This document shows, one piece after another, positions 10,009 to 20,574 of a DNA stretch of 64,000 nucleotides. Made by a program: the position numbers and the translations under genes. Location of the stretch: assembly GCA_021613535.1 (NCBI GenBank), contig CP075494.1, positions 16,492,001 through 16,556,000 on the forward strand, given 5' to 3'. The stretch is from Adineta vaga. Taxonomy: Eukaryota > Rotifera. Under the pieces are notes generated by a model. It was not told the origin of the DNA. It saw nothing but the letters and a program-made list of their open reading frames with translations, and made no database searches. Every line of letters begins with the position of its first letter. The stretch's first letter is position 1.

Positions 10009-11910
10009 ATGGAATTCAATCCCAGTCGCTATTATCTATTAGAATGTAGTAGAAAGCAAAGCATTGCTGATTTAAAATATGGCCGAGTGAATTGTCTTCG
10101 ACTACGAAATCAATCTCTACAAGATATGATTGATTTATCCTATGGATTAGGGACACCATTTAACGTCCATGAAAAAAATCGATCGAAATCATTAATTCGT
10201 AAAGTTACACCAGCAAAAGATCATGCACACGAAGAATCCGCCAATGGTAATGTCTATTTATCATATCATACTGAAAATCTCTCGCATTTAAAACCGCCAA
10301 ATTTCGTTGCACTATTTTGTGAACGAAAAGATCGAAATAATCAAGGTTATACTTTATTATCCACAATCGATGATATTAAAGAATTGTTAACCGAATCAGA
10401 AATTGAAATTTTATCAAGTGACAAGTTTACAGTTTATATTGAAGATTCACTGAACATCGATGGGATCAAAGCAGCTTTACCAACGAAAGTTCCTGTTTTT
10501 CGTGATAACAAAATGTTTTTTGATAATTTATTTATGGTTCCGGATGCAGATGCCGTCGATGCATTTGAAAAACTCAAACAAATTATCATTCAAGTTGAAA
10601 TGAAGATTCTATTAGAACCTGGAGATCTTTTAATTTTCAATAATTTCACATGTGTACATGGAAGAAGTGAATTTCATCCGAAATTCGATGGTCAAGATCG
10701 ATGTTTACATCGTTTACTTATTCTCGACGAATTCAATACTTCATCACCAGTTATTGAATTCGAAAAATATCCAGTCGTCATGAACAACAATATCTTAGAA
10801 ACGAACAATCAATTAACAATGAATTTAGCAAAAAAAAGTCTCAATAATACTGAAATCTTCATTCAAAAGATGAAAAAAGTTTGTATATTTGAAGTTGAAG
10901 GTGGATTTGATAAACATCACGCACCACACCGTCGTGAAATCGTCTTGATAAAAGATGCATTGAAAGCAAGAAATATTTATTCCGAAGTTGTATTCTACAA
11001 AGACGAAGATGCATATATTTATGATTATGTTGCATCAAATTTCGACTTTTGTTTAGTACGAATCAATCCAGAATTTTATCCAAGTTATACAAAAAGCAAA
11101 TTTTTCAAACTATTGACAAAATTTGAATCGAAAATCATTTGTCTTCCAACGGCAAATTCGATTGTTAATTTGGATAGTAAATCAATCATTTATTATATTC
11201 GAAATACGTTGTTTGGTATGGCAGATACGAATTTGTATACAAATATCAATGATTTTAAGAAGAATTTTCAATGTTATGAACAACGAGTCATCAAAGCAGA
11301 TCATAATGCAGAAGGACGAGGTGTTTTTCTTGTATCAAATCATTTGGAAGAAGAACCGGAGATAAAAACAAATCGGAAAAGTCATTATTTGAGAATTATT
11401 GAAGCTGCAACAAATAAGGAAGAAATCATGACCAAAGAAAACTTTGCTAAAGTTTTATTTAAGGAGAATTCTCAAATTCTTGATCAGAAATATCTTCAGA
11501 AAATTAAAGAAATGGAAATTCGTATAATGTTAATCGAAAAAAAGATTATTTGGATCATTGTTTTCATTCCGAAAAGTGAAGAATGGTTGGCGAATGGCGA
11601 TGGAATCTATTATGAACCATCTAAATGGCCAAATCTTTGTAAACAAATGACGAATTGGTTACCTCAATTAGAGAAATATCTTCAAACAAAAAATTGCAAA
11701 CTTCCATTCTTATGGAGTGCAGACTTTATCATGCAAGACGATGATCATCATTATGATAGTTCACAAGATATTTGTGAATATGCTGACAAAGCTCAATTTG
11801 TTTTATCTGAAATTAATTGTTCGTGTCTTGGCTTTCGGCAAAATTCATCACAACCAAATGTGGCATTGGATATCGCAGAAGCCATTTTCAATATGTCCAC
11901 TGTAATATAA
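10009..11910 (+). CDS. Fusion: clavaminate-synthase-like Fe(II)/2-oxoglutarate oxygenase + ATP-grasp (Cj0069/DUF6815-like)
   Basis: One uninterrupted frame of 633 residues, no intron. Residues 1 to about 255 resemble the TauD/clavaminate-synthase branch that includes the amino-acid hydroxylases VioC and AsnO. They show an iron-binding H-x-E (YHTE, H87/E89), a distal histidine in FTCVHGRSEFHP (about H217) and the 2-oxoglutarate arginine region DGQDRCLHR (about R235). Residues 290-633 look like an ATP-grasp domain: EVEGGFDKHHAPHRR at its start, an ATP-lysine region RVIKADHNAEGRGV (about K430), SADFIM and SEINCSCLGF (Mg-binding E and N). This matches my memory of bacterial Cj0069/DUF6815 proteins. 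The sequence suggests hydroxylation of an amino acid plus ATP-driven ligation; the substrate is unknown. Lack of introns and the bacterial look suggest horizontal transfer. The oxygenase part is shorter at its N-terminus than VioC (about 358 residues). The start is supported by the TATA-like element. Confidence 0.85.
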   Translation: MEFNPSRYYLLECSRKQSIADLKYGRVNCLRLRNQSLQDMIDLSYGLGTPFNVHEKNRSKSLIRKVTPAKDHAHEESANGNVYLSYHTENLSHLKPPNFVALFCERKDRNNQGYTLLSTIDDIKELLTESEIEILSSDKFTVYIEDSLNIDGIKAALPTKVPVFRDNKMFFDNLFMVPDADAVDAFEKLKQIIIQVEMKILLEPGDLLIFNNFTCVHGRSEFHPKFDGQDRCLHRLLILDEFNTSSPVIEFEKYPVVMNNNILETNNQLTMNLAKKSLNNTEIFIQKMKKVCIFEVEGGFDKHHAPHRREIVLIKDALKARNIYSEVVFYKDEDAYIYDYVASNFDFCLVRINPEFYPSYTKSKFFKLLTKFESKIICLPTANSIVNLDSKSIIYYIRNTLFGMADTNLYTNINDFKKNFQCYEQRVIKADHNAEGRGVFLVSNHLEEEPEIKTNRKSHYLRIIEAATNKEEIMTKENFAKVLFKENSQILDQKYLQKIKEMEIRIMLIEKKIIWIIVFIPKSEEWLANGDGIYYEPSKWPNLCKQMTNWLPQLEKYLQTKNCKLPFLWSADFIMQDDDHHYDSSQDICEYADKAQFVLSEINCSCLGFRQNSSQPNVALDIAEAIFNMSTVI

Positions 11911-13411
11911 AACTGAGTTTTTCTACGCACATGTAAAAATGTACACAGCGATTCATCTGGATTTTTCTGCGTGGATGACTTGTCTTTTTTTGTTAATTGA
12001 ATAAATCACAGCATAAAATTAGTTCTTGAGGAAAAAGACATAGTTTTAGTTGAACATAGATATCAATGTATATGTGATTTATAATTAAGCAAGATCAAAA
12101 TAAATCTATTTCTAACAATTTCTATTTTCACAAGGAGAACATTGGAAATACTCTATAAATGCATCAAATTAAAACTACATCTAGTCCTAATATATATTCA
12201 AAGTCGTATAAGGCATCGCATGGCTTCGCGAGGAAAAACGACGTTCGTATGTTGTTGTTTTTTTCAACAAAATATATTTATCATGTGAAAAAATATACTT
12301 CATTACCTGTACAAACATCGTTTATATGCGTACAAAAGTATATTTTTCGACGTAGTAAATACACGTTTTGTTGGAAAAAACAACATAAGAACGATCGTTT
12401 CTTATCGATTTTATCTATCTGGATATTAGTCAAATTTCGTTGAGATGATCATTTGTAAGAATATGTCCATAAGATAGGAAAATTTCAGAGATAAAAATAG
12501 ACACAATTCTGTTTTTTATTCTACCTAAATCTTGAGGTTATGTGAGGTGATAAAACGGACTCAAAAAAATCCCTTATACTATCATCCACCGTTGTTTAGG
12601 TTTTATATTTCGACAACACGAACCCATGGAATGTCTAAAAAACGTTACATATGTGAACTATACTAAAATGTACTTTTGAATTGATCATGACTTGACCAAT
12701 TCTTTGGTATTTGATTGTCGTCTTCATAATATTCTGCTGAAATTTTATTGAATAAATTCGTGTTCTCTAAAACATAGTTTGCGAGTAACACTAATATTAA
12801 TCATAGCCTGTCGTTCTTATTCAAATGCTAATACCATCGAGATTTTTCTTAATTTTTCATTACTATTAAATACATCTTGCGAAGATAAATAGATCTATGA
12901 TGAATAGATGACTTAGGCATTTTGCGTTTTAATCTTGTAACTCAATTCATGAAAATAAAAAAGTGATTCTCTCGGACATTTATTAAAAATAGTTTTATCA
13001 GGTTTTTTTTATTATCATTATCGACGAAATATTATATAAGACGAAAAGAAAGAGATGAGATTTCAAGGTTATTTAATGTGTGATGTAACCAGTACAACAC
13101 AATAATAATAAAAAGCTGAGGTTGTTGTGTAACTGTTTCGTTTTCTGTTAATAAAAAAAAGGTAGGTTTATTTTTACCTTTTCAACGTCGATACAGAGTA
13201 GTGTTATACAACAGCATCTTATGTAACGAATGTTTTTTTGAATAGTTTTCGTACTTTGATTGATAAAGGTGGACTTTTCTTTCTATGTTAATGTCAAATA
13301 CAAGATTATGCTAAATAAATATCTCTTCCTACAAGTATATATATACACAGGTAAATCGTTTGATATATTTATCTGTTCATTTACTCGTCGATTTCAAAAG
13401 AAGAAATAATT
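11911..13411. other. Intergenic, no gene recognised
   Basis: No convincing coding frame. It contains a long imperfect foldback (12242-12395). A TATATATATA run near 13338 lies about 70 nt above the FAS1 start and may be its TATA element. Confidence 0.5.
12242..12395. repeat. Imperfect foldback element, arms about 60 nt
   Basis: The left arm begins CGTTCGTATGTTGTTG (12242). The right arm, read in reverse, begins CGTTCTTATGTTGTTT. Similarity continues through TTCCAACAAAA/TTCAACAAAA and GAAAAATATACTT in both arms to about 12300, with a loop of about 30 nt. The apparent open frame across it is a by-product. A non-autonomous foldback/MITE-like element is the likeliest reading; no clear target duplication was seen. 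Confidence 0.6.
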
Positions 13412-14037
13412 ATGCAATCAATAACGATAGTCGTTTGTGTGTCAATAATTTTATATCAAGCAACTCTTATTAAAAGTATAGTGTATATAAATATTATTTA
13501 TTTATAAAAATTTAATTAATTAATTTAGCACAAACTACTGACATTGTTCAAACTGCCATTAACAATGGTAATTTTAAAACACTTGTTGCAGCATTACAAG
13601 CTGCTGATCTTGTCGCAACATTGAAAGGCAATGGTCCATTTACTGTATTTGCACCTACTGATACCGCATTTGGCAAACTACCAGCGGGTACTGTTGATGA
13701 TTTACTCAAACCAGAAAATAAAGGAAAATTAGCTGGAATCTTAAAGTATCATGTTATCAATGGTAAAAGTTTAACATCAGCACAAATCAATGCAATGACT
13801 TTACCAGTAAAAGTAGAAATGTTAGAAGGTAGTACAGTTACTGTCAGTAAAGATGGAAATAATCTTAAAGTAAATGATGCTACAGTTATTATACCTGATG
13901 TTATAGCTACCAATGGGATTATTCATGTGATTGATACAGTTCTTATGCCTCCTGCATCAAGTTCTGCAACATCTATTTTTCTTAATCAATCAATTTTCTT
14001 TATTTTATTTTTGACAATTTTATTTTCTTTATTTTAA
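13412..14037 (+). CDS. Secreted, probably GPI-anchored fasciclin (FAS1) domain protein
   Basis: Two exons: 13412-13475 (phase 1 end) and 13529-14037, joined across a 53-nt GT-AG intron, give 190 residues. The first exon encodes a signal peptide (MQSITIVVCVSIILYQATLI). The rest is one FAS1 domain with both hallmark blocks: GPFTVFAPTDTAFGKLP and the H-box region YHVINGK, ending VIATNGIIHVIDTVLMPP. After a short Ser-rich linker comes a strongly hydrophobic C-terminal tail (FFILFLTILFSLF), as in a GPI-attachment signal. FAS1 proteins mediate cell adhesion at the outer surface; single-domain forms occur from bacteria to animals. The frame track alone starts inside the domain and misses the signal peptide. 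Confidence 0.88.
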
Positions 14038-14083
14038 TAAAAGAAAATATTTTATTCTAATTAATAGAATGTACTATCAACCA

Positions 14084-14135
14084 TCTTGAGGGTGGGTGTG
14101 GATAATGATTCTTTATTTTAACCCACATCCCCATC
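14084..14135. repeat. Telomere-like GT/AC hairpin repeat
   Basis: CATCTTGAGGGTGGGTGTGG, loop of about 20 nt, then ACCCACATCCCCATC. It starts 47 nt past the FAS1 stop codon. Confidence 0.7.
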
Positions 14136-14193
14136 GTGTTTTATTACAAAAAATATTTTCATTAAGATAAATAGAAAAAAGAAACTTACTTAA

Positions 14194-14240
14194 GTATGGG
14201 TGTGGATGATAGATAGATGTAGTACTCACACCCACATCCA
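14194..14240. repeat. Telomere-like GT/AC hairpin repeat
   Basis: AGTATGGGTGTGGATGAT, loop of about 10-15 nt, then ACTCACACCCACATCC. Second copy within 110 nt. Confidence 0.65.
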
Positions 14241-14468
14241 GCCTGCATAATTACTCTTTAAGGTTCTCTTTCGTTTCAGCTGTCGTACATTTTGCCTTGA
14301 AATATAAATAACCAATCTATTTTTGTTGATGTCGATGTTGAAATCCAAGAAATGATATAGAAATTTTCGATGATATACTTTTCTAATCTATTTCTTCATA
14401 CAACCAAAGAAATAATTCTCATCTTCAATTCATTCATCAACATGTACTGACCATAAGCATTTCATCAA

Positions 14469-14485
14469 TTGAGGGTGGGTGTGAT
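14469..14485. repeat. Half copy of telomere-like repeat
   Basis: TTGAGGGTGGGTGTGAT without a recognisable complementary arm downstream. Confidence 0.45.
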
Positions 14486-15530
14486 ATATTTATTCCTCAA
14501 TCATTCTTATTGAATGCTAAAATTTCTTTTAATGCTCAACCAGGGTTGCTTCTCTCAAAGAGGAACCGTACGGATGCAATTTGTTTTCATAATTTATGAT
14601 CCAGTGCGGAATTAATTACGATAATTTCTTTGTATGATTGTACGGAAAATGTTTGTTGATGATATTGTCATTCAAAAATAATGAAATTTTCAAGAACCAC
14701 TCTCATCTATAGTATGGAAAGATTAGTTAACAGAAAATCTTTTTCTTTCAGCTATTTCTTCTAAAATCGTCATATGTCGTAGGTGATAATTAGTTCTTAT
14801 TTTCGTATCAGACAGAAACGTTTTTGATAAATAAATATTTTGCTTATCTTGTGTTCATTATAGTTTTCTCAAAATATATTCGTATCGTTGAATTTGTAAT
14901 TCAAACTGTCTGACGCAATTGCGAAACATAAACAGCATTCTTTTTCATAGTGACTAATATTTTCTAATGAATTCACATTTGATGAAAGAAAAAAACTATT
15001 GAAATTTCCATTAGTTGAAGATCTGAATAAAACAAGAATCTAATTAAAATATTTCAAATAAAAATGTTCGTCAAATATATAATTACATTTGACATAGAAA
15101 AAAAAGCATGTAGATCATGAATAGAATTATATTTAATAAATATAGTTACGAGTTACGAACTGTTTTTCTTCCTTATTTCTATACTTTACTGAAGTGACGA
15201 ATTACGAGAACATTGTGTTGTCCTGAAATACAAAAATTGAAAAACATTACAATTGATATTAATGATTATTCTTTGTTTTTCTCTAACAATTTTACAATTA
15301 ACTAAGATAATATCTGAGTTTTGTTTAGAATATAACAGAAAAATATTCAATTAGAAAATATACTTCACTGAGCAGAAGAAATAAATTATTATTTTTATAT
15401 AAACAGATATTCATTTTCTTGCTTTTATTTACACATATTAACGTTCATAGATATTAAAACTTTAATGGTAAGTATGACACGTATTCTAATCATATTAAAT
15501 CGATAACATACACAAATTCATTTCGTTATT

Positions 15531-15590
15531 TTGGGTGTGAATGAGGGTGTACATTATGTTATGTTCTTAACCCACACCCACATTCTCCTT
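15531..15590. repeat. Telomere-like GT/AC hairpin repeat
   Basis: TTGGGTGTGAATGAGGGTGT, loop of about 20 nt, then TTAACCCACACCCACATTC. Confidence 0.65.
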
Positions 15591-15797
15591 GTTTCACAGA
15601 TAATATAATTCACTTATTCATCTAGTCTGATTTTTCAAATCTACATATTGACTTATTTAGAATCCTCAATCATCATTCGATGTCGCTAAAAATATTGTCA
15701 TTGTGCAACAACCAGTTTTTTCCAAATCAATTCAAAAGTCAATATACTAAACTATCATCTTTATTATTTTATTAATAATAACAAATTTCATTTTAAG

Positions 15798-17321
15798 GAC
15801 TAATTTCTTGTCAAGACACAAAGCAAAATTCATCAGGATCATTATCTTTGTTATAACATTGGCTATTTCGGCTCTCATCGGACATTTTGTTTTCGCTCGT
15901 ACTCCCATACTAAAATCAACAACAACAAAAACAACAACTCTGATAAATCTTACTACTAGTAAGTACACATTTCATATTTTGTCAAAGAAAAATGCATATA
16001 ATGCATTCACATAGGAACATCTTTAGTCGATATTTTGAAATTTTGTTATGGTTCATATTTTTAGAAACTACTAGAACATTATCATCAACAAACAGCAGAT
16101 CGACAACAATATCGAGTACTACTGGTAAATATATTTAAATAAAAATAAAACTTGTCAAATAAATATATGTTTAGTTCGAACATCGACTAGAAGTAGCAGC
16201 ACTAGTTCAAGTTCGAATTCATCTAGTAAGTCATTTCATTAATTATTGCATCAATATATTTATATTAATTTATAGATATTTCCTGTCCATCATTACCCTT
16301 TAGTTCATATATATCATATTCAACTGGAACTGGACCATGGTCAATAAGTATTGCTGATTTAGATAATGATAATAAAAAGGATATTATTGTTCTTAATGCA
16401 AATGATGGAAATCTTGGAATATATTTTAATCAAGGAAATGGAACATTTCAAATACCAATACTCTTTCAAACTAGTATTAATCCTGCATTTGTCACATGTA
16501 CTGATTTAAATCATGACAATATATCAGATGTAATCTTAACTCAAACTACAAGTAATAGTATCGGTTTATTTCTTGGTTTTGGCAATAAAAATTTTAGTTC
16601 ACGTATAAATATTCCAGTTGGTCTTTATCCATATTGGGTTGGTTTTGGTGATTTTAATAAGGATAAAAATTTAGATTTTATCACTACTAATAATTATGAA
16701 AGTACTGTTAGTGTTTTATTTGGATACAGTAATGGAAGTTTTATTAGTGTCAACACTGTAACAACAGGTAGTGGACCAACGGGAGTAGCTATTGCTGACT
16801 TCAATGCTGATAATTATTCGGATTTTGTTGTTACTGATTATAATAGTAATACAGTAAGTTTGTTTATTAATTATGGTAATGGAAGTTTTCAACAACGTAT
16901 ATCTTATCCAACGGGAACCTCTCCATGGGGAATAGCTATTGCAGATTTTAATCATGATGATTATATAGATATTGTTATTGTTAACTATGGTAGTAATACA
17001 ATGAGTTTATTGTTGGGAAACGGAAATGGAACACTTCGATCACAAAAATCCTATTCAACTGGACAATATCCAATGTCAGTAGCTGTTGGTGATTTGAATA
17101 ATGATACACATATTGATATTGTAGTTGCTAATTTCTATAATAATTACTTAAGTGTTTTTCGTGGGTATGGTGATGGGAATTTTACAACAGCTATGACTTT
17201 AACAACAGATTGGTATGTAACATCAGTAGCTATTGCTGATTTGAATGGTGATGGTCGTTTAGATATAGCTGCTACTACTCAATACAGTAAAACTTTAAAT
17301 ATATTTTTCAGTATATGTTAA
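15798..17321 (+). CDS. Type II membrane protein with FG-GAP/VCBS propeller repeats (first exon not located)
   Basis: Exons 15798-15958, 16065-16124, 16175-16225 and 16276-17321 join in a single frame; all three introns are GT-AG and phase 1. Exon A encodes a basic stretch and one transmembrane helix (FIRIIIFVITLAISALIG) followed by a Thr-rich stretch. The 60- and 51-nt exons encode Ser/Thr-rich stalk (TTRTLSSTNS, RTSTRSSSTS). The last exon holds about seven FG-GAP repeats of about 48 residues with Ca-binding loops DxNxDxxxD (DLDNDNKKD, DFNKDKNLD, DLNGDGRLD) and GNGSF ends. Topology: cytosolic N-terminus, extracellular glycosylated stalk and beta-propeller, as in integrin-alpha-like ectodomains; probable adhesion or recognition. 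The start is unresolved: no ATG lies in frame in exon A, and a tttcattttaag acceptor at 15797 implies an upstream exon ending in phase 2. Confidence 0.82.
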
Positions 17322-17662
17322 TTTCATAAGATTTAACTTTTATTTGCTTATCAGTTTAAATTTAAATAATATTTCAAATACATTATTATTTATCATATTC
17401 AAGAGGAAAAAAACGAAACTTTATCTTGAGGGTGAGTGTGAACATTTGATCATAGAATTATGCTAACATTCACACCCTCAATATGAGTAGAATTTATTAT
17501 ATTTTATTCATCAATATACGAACAACATTGATTTACATTGAATAATATATGTGGAACAAAAAGTATTAAGCCTTAGTTAAATTTAAAGATACAAATACAA
17601 ACTGATTGAAAGCAAAGCAAATAATGTCTCTTACTACGATACGATCTATATTCATTTTCAGT
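17322..17662. other. Convergent intergenic spacer
   Basis: The 341 nt between the 3' ends of a plus-strand FG-GAP gene and a minus-strand two-TM gene contain one complete hairpin (17424-17487) and nothing else recognised. Confidence 0.5.
17424..17487. repeat. Telomere-like GT/AC hairpin repeat
   Basis: ATCTTGAGGGTGAGTGTGAA, loop of about 27 nt, then TTCACACCCTCAATAT. The arms pair almost completely. It lies between two convergent 3' ends. Confidence 0.72.
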
Positions 17663-18985
17663 TTATAAATTATATGAATTTGATTGATCATCAATCAATG
17701 AAATATTTGTTGTTTGTAATGACATTATTGGAACAACTTTTGCTTTTCTTTTCTGAATCGAAATTAATAATCTTATAAAAACTTTAGAAATACCAAATTT
17801 AAGAGCCGTTACTAAACCACCAAGAAGACCAATAACTGTTGTAATTATATAAATAGCATCATTTCTAGTTTCATATGTATATCGACATTCATATGGTTGA
17901 CATTCACTAAAATATAATTCATATAATATTGACCAATTCCATTTTTCAATCATTAATTGATTAAGTATAACTTCTAATGTTGTATTAGGTGAATATTGAC
18001 TTTCTAATGATGAATTAAGAGGTATTGGATTGATTATTATAGAAGAATTATTTGTAGGTTTGATCATATTTATACATATTTCATCATAAAAACATTCAAA
18101 TGTTGATTGTAAAAGACCTTCAATAATATAACATCCAAGAAACATTCCTGGTACTTGATAATATTTAATATGATCATTATTTCTATAAAGAACACTTGGT
18201 TCAATACAAGTATTAATCATTCCACAAGAACAACCATTTCGTACAATTGATCCAGTAAATATAATATTTACTGAATATCCTGAAACAGAAGGTTCCCAAT
18301 AATAATGATCAGTTAATGTTGCTGATCCAATTGCATTTGCATAAGTTGTACTTCGAATTAATTGAAATGATTGTAAAAATATATTTATTGTTGATGAAAT
18401 AAATTGATTAACAAAAGAATCAATTTGAGATTTTAATAAATCTTTCGATGTTATTATAACACTTGTATATTCATTAAAATAAAAATTCTTTAAATTTTCA
18501 ATAATTATTTTATCAATTGATTCACATAAAAATATAATTCCTTGAAATATATATATACTATAACTTCGAAAATCATCACGAGATACATTTGTAAATTGTA
18601 AATACATTAATTTTAACCAAATTTCATTGATAAAATCACTATGACATATTGGATGAAATTGATATGTTATATTAACTAATTTATTATATTTTATTGAAGT
18701 TTTATTACATGGACATGTTAATTGTTCAGAATATTTCGAATATAATTCAATATAATCTTCAATTGAGGGATTTTCGATATGAATTGTTTTATTTATTTGA
18801 ATTGATGATGTATATAAAATAAGATTAAACATTCCAACAAATAATAGAAAAAGAAATAATTCTGTTGATAATCTTTGATTTCGTAATGTTTGATAATCAG
18901 TTGATGGTGGAATTGAAGGAAAAATATTGAACGTTTTTATAAATTTAATCATTTCAGTAAGAATAATACGAATGGATTGACTCAA
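17663..18985 (-). CDS. Two-transmembrane Cys-rich protein, tandem copy 1 (unrecognised family)
   Basis: 440 residues, single exon. Short N-terminus ending in the family motif FPSIPPSTD, TM1 at about 41-62 (LFLFLLFVGMFNLILYTS), then about 310 residues with N-glycosylation sequons and conserved cysteines (LTCPCNKTSIKYNK, FHPICHSDF, NGCSCGMINTCI, GCYIIEGLLQSTFECF, SECQPYECRYTYE). TM2 follows as IYIITTVIGLLGGLVTALKF, then a basic tail. Two membrane helices with intracellular ends and one large Cys-rich loop is the DEG/ENaC and P2X layout, but I see no GxS selectivity filter and no known family signature, so no function is claimed. The start could also be the Met 11 codons in, which aligns better with copies 2 and 3. 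Its 3' part is nearly identical to copy 2. Confidence 0.8.
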   Translation of the reverse strand: MSQSIRIILTEMIKFIKTFNIFPSIPPSTDYQTLRNQRLSTELFLFLLFVGMFNLILYTSSIQINKTIHIENPSIEDYIELYSKYSEQLTCPCNKTSIKYNKLVNITYQFHPICHSDFINEIWLKLMYLQFTNVSRDDFRSYSIYIFQGIIFLCESIDKIIIENLKNFYFNEYTSVIITSKDLLKSQIDSFVNQFISSTINIFLQSFQLIRSTTYANAIGSATLTDHYYWEPSVSGYSVNIIFTGSIVRNGCSCGMINTCIEPSVLYRNNDHIKYYQVPGMFLGCYIIEGLLQSTFECFYDEICINMIKPTNNSSIIINPIPLNSSLESQYSPNTTLEVILNQLMIEKWNWSILYELYFSECQPYECRYTYETRNDAIYIITTVIGLLGGLVTALKFGISKVFIRLLISIQKRKAKVVPIMSLQTTNISLIDDQSNSYNL

Positions 18986-19240
18986 GCTGTTTACTAAAAA
19001 AGAATTTTTCTATTAATTTTAATCATAATCTATTTCTTTCCTCTAATATAACGAGTCAGAGACATGCGCGGCAGTGATTTTTCATGCCCACGTGGAAAAA
19101 TCCTTATAAGTCTTATCCGTCTCGTCAAATTTAACAACGCATATAGAACAATTCACTTACTAATTGAAGTTTTAGTAAATGCTTTGTTTTATATATTTAA
19201 TTTATTCATCATATTACACTCTTTCCCTCTAAATTATATA

Positions 19241-20488
19241 TTAATCATATTTGAATATCTTACCAGGTTGATTTCTTCGACGTTGTTTCTTTGTTTTAAT
19301 TAATTTAATAATAAATGGAGAAATTATTTTAAGAGCTGTAACTAAACCTCCAGTTAAACCACATATAGTTGTAATTATATAAATAAGATCATTTCTAGTT
19401 TCATATGTATATCGACATTCATATGGTTGACATTCACTAAAATATAATTCATATAATATTGACCAATTCCATTTTTCAATCATTAATTGATTAAGTATAA
19501 CTTCTAATGTTGTATTAGGTAAATATTGACTTTCTAATGATGAATCAAGAATTTGTATTTTATTTTCATCATCAAAAACTCCTATAAACAATATTTGATC
19601 AATACATTGTTGTTGAAAAAAACATTCTAAAGTTGATTGAAGAAGACTTTCAATTGGATAACATCCTGTATATATTCCAGGTATTATATAGAAATCTTGT
19701 GTTATTAATCTTTGAAAATAAGCTGATTGAATACATGTTTTATTAATTGCACAATTACAATTTGAATAAATCTTTGGTAATGTTGTTAAATTACTATTTG
19801 AACGATAACTTCGTATAAATTCATAATTTGTTTCTAATGATGATATTAAATTATTTATTTGAGTTGTACTTCGAATTAATTCTAATGATAAAATAAAATT
19901 TGCTTTTGTTGATGATATAAATTGATTAACTAATGAATCTATTTGTATTTTTAATATATCTTTTGATGTTATTATTGATTGAACATATTCTTTTGAATTA
20001 AATTCATTTAAACTATCAGATATTCTTTTATTAACTAATTCACAAAAATATTTTAATGATTGAAACATATGTGGACCAATATAGATAAAATCTTCTTTAG
20101 AATAATCCATTAGAGAATCTAAAGTATCTAAATTTTCAATCCATCTATTAATAATATTTTCATCAATAATATTACTATGACATATTTCATGAAATTGATA
20201 TGTTATATTAACTAATTTATTATATTTTATTGAGATTTTATTACATGGACATGTTAATTGTTCAGAATATTTCGAATATAATTTAATATAATCTTCAATT
20301 GATGGATTTTTGACATAAATTGTTTTATTTATTTGAATTAATGATGTATATAAAATAAGAATAAACATTCCAAGAAATAATAAGAAAAGAAATAATTTTG
20401 TTGATAATTTTTCATTTCGTAATGTTTGAAGATCAATTGATGGTGGAATTGAAGGAAATAAATTGATATTTAATAAATAAAATTTCAT
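19241..20488 (-). CDS. Two-transmembrane Cys-rich protein, tandem copy 2
   Basis: 415 residues, single exon, same orientation as its neighbours, 255 nt from copy 1 and 86 nt from copy 3. It has FPSIPPSID, TM1 (LFLFLLFLGMFILILYTS), LTCPCNKISIKYNK, the Cys cluster NCNCAINKTCI, GCYPIESLLQSTLECFF, SECQPYECRYTYE and TM2 IYIITTICGLTGGLVTALK, then a Lys/Arg-rich tail. The TM2-proximal 181 nt (19368-19548) differ from copy 1 at only about four positions, while the central ectodomain is strongly diverged. That pattern fits recent gene conversion. The short spacing makes a shared promoter region or polycistronic processing possible; this is not shown by the sequence. Confidence 0.8.
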   Translation of the reverse strand: MKFYLLNINLFPSIPPSIDLQTLRNEKLSTKLFLFLLFLGMFILILYTSLIQINKTIYVKNPSIEDYIKLYSKYSEQLTCPCNKISIKYNKLVNITYQFHEICHSNIIDENIINRWIENLDTLDSLMDYSKEDFIYIGPHMFQSLKYFCELVNKRISDSLNEFNSKEYVQSIITSKDILKIQIDSLVNQFISSTKANFILSLELIRSTTQINNLISSLETNYEFIRSYRSNSNLTTLPKIYSNCNCAINKTCIQSAYFQRLITQDFYIIPGIYTGCYPIESLLQSTLECFFQQQCIDQILFIGVFDDENKIQILDSSLESQYLPNTTLEVILNQLMIEKWNWSILYELYFSECQPYECRYTYETRNDLIYIITTICGLTGGLVTALKIISPFIIKLIKTKKQRRRNQPGKIFKYD

Positions 20489-20574
20489 TTTTAAAAATAA
20501 ATAACGAACAAATTTTCGATTTTGATTATCTATATCGTAGAAAAAGAGGATATAATAATTCTAATAATGTTTAT

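Larger units (their letters stand above)
14038..15750. other. Intergenic, rich in telomere-like hairpins
   Basis: No gene recognised. It holds three complete hairpins (14084, 14194, 15531) and one half copy (14469), the densest cluster in the window. The first exon of the FG-GAP gene that follows must lie in its right part but could not be placed. Confidence 0.5.

Noticed and set aside
12159-12443. 94-codon plus-strand frame as a gene
   Set aside because: It runs through the inverted arms of the foldback element and has no family resemblance.
15808-16014. Frame starting at TTG (15808) as a complete small protein
   Set aside because: It is the membrane exon of the FG-GAP gene; it has no ATG and its 3' part is intron.
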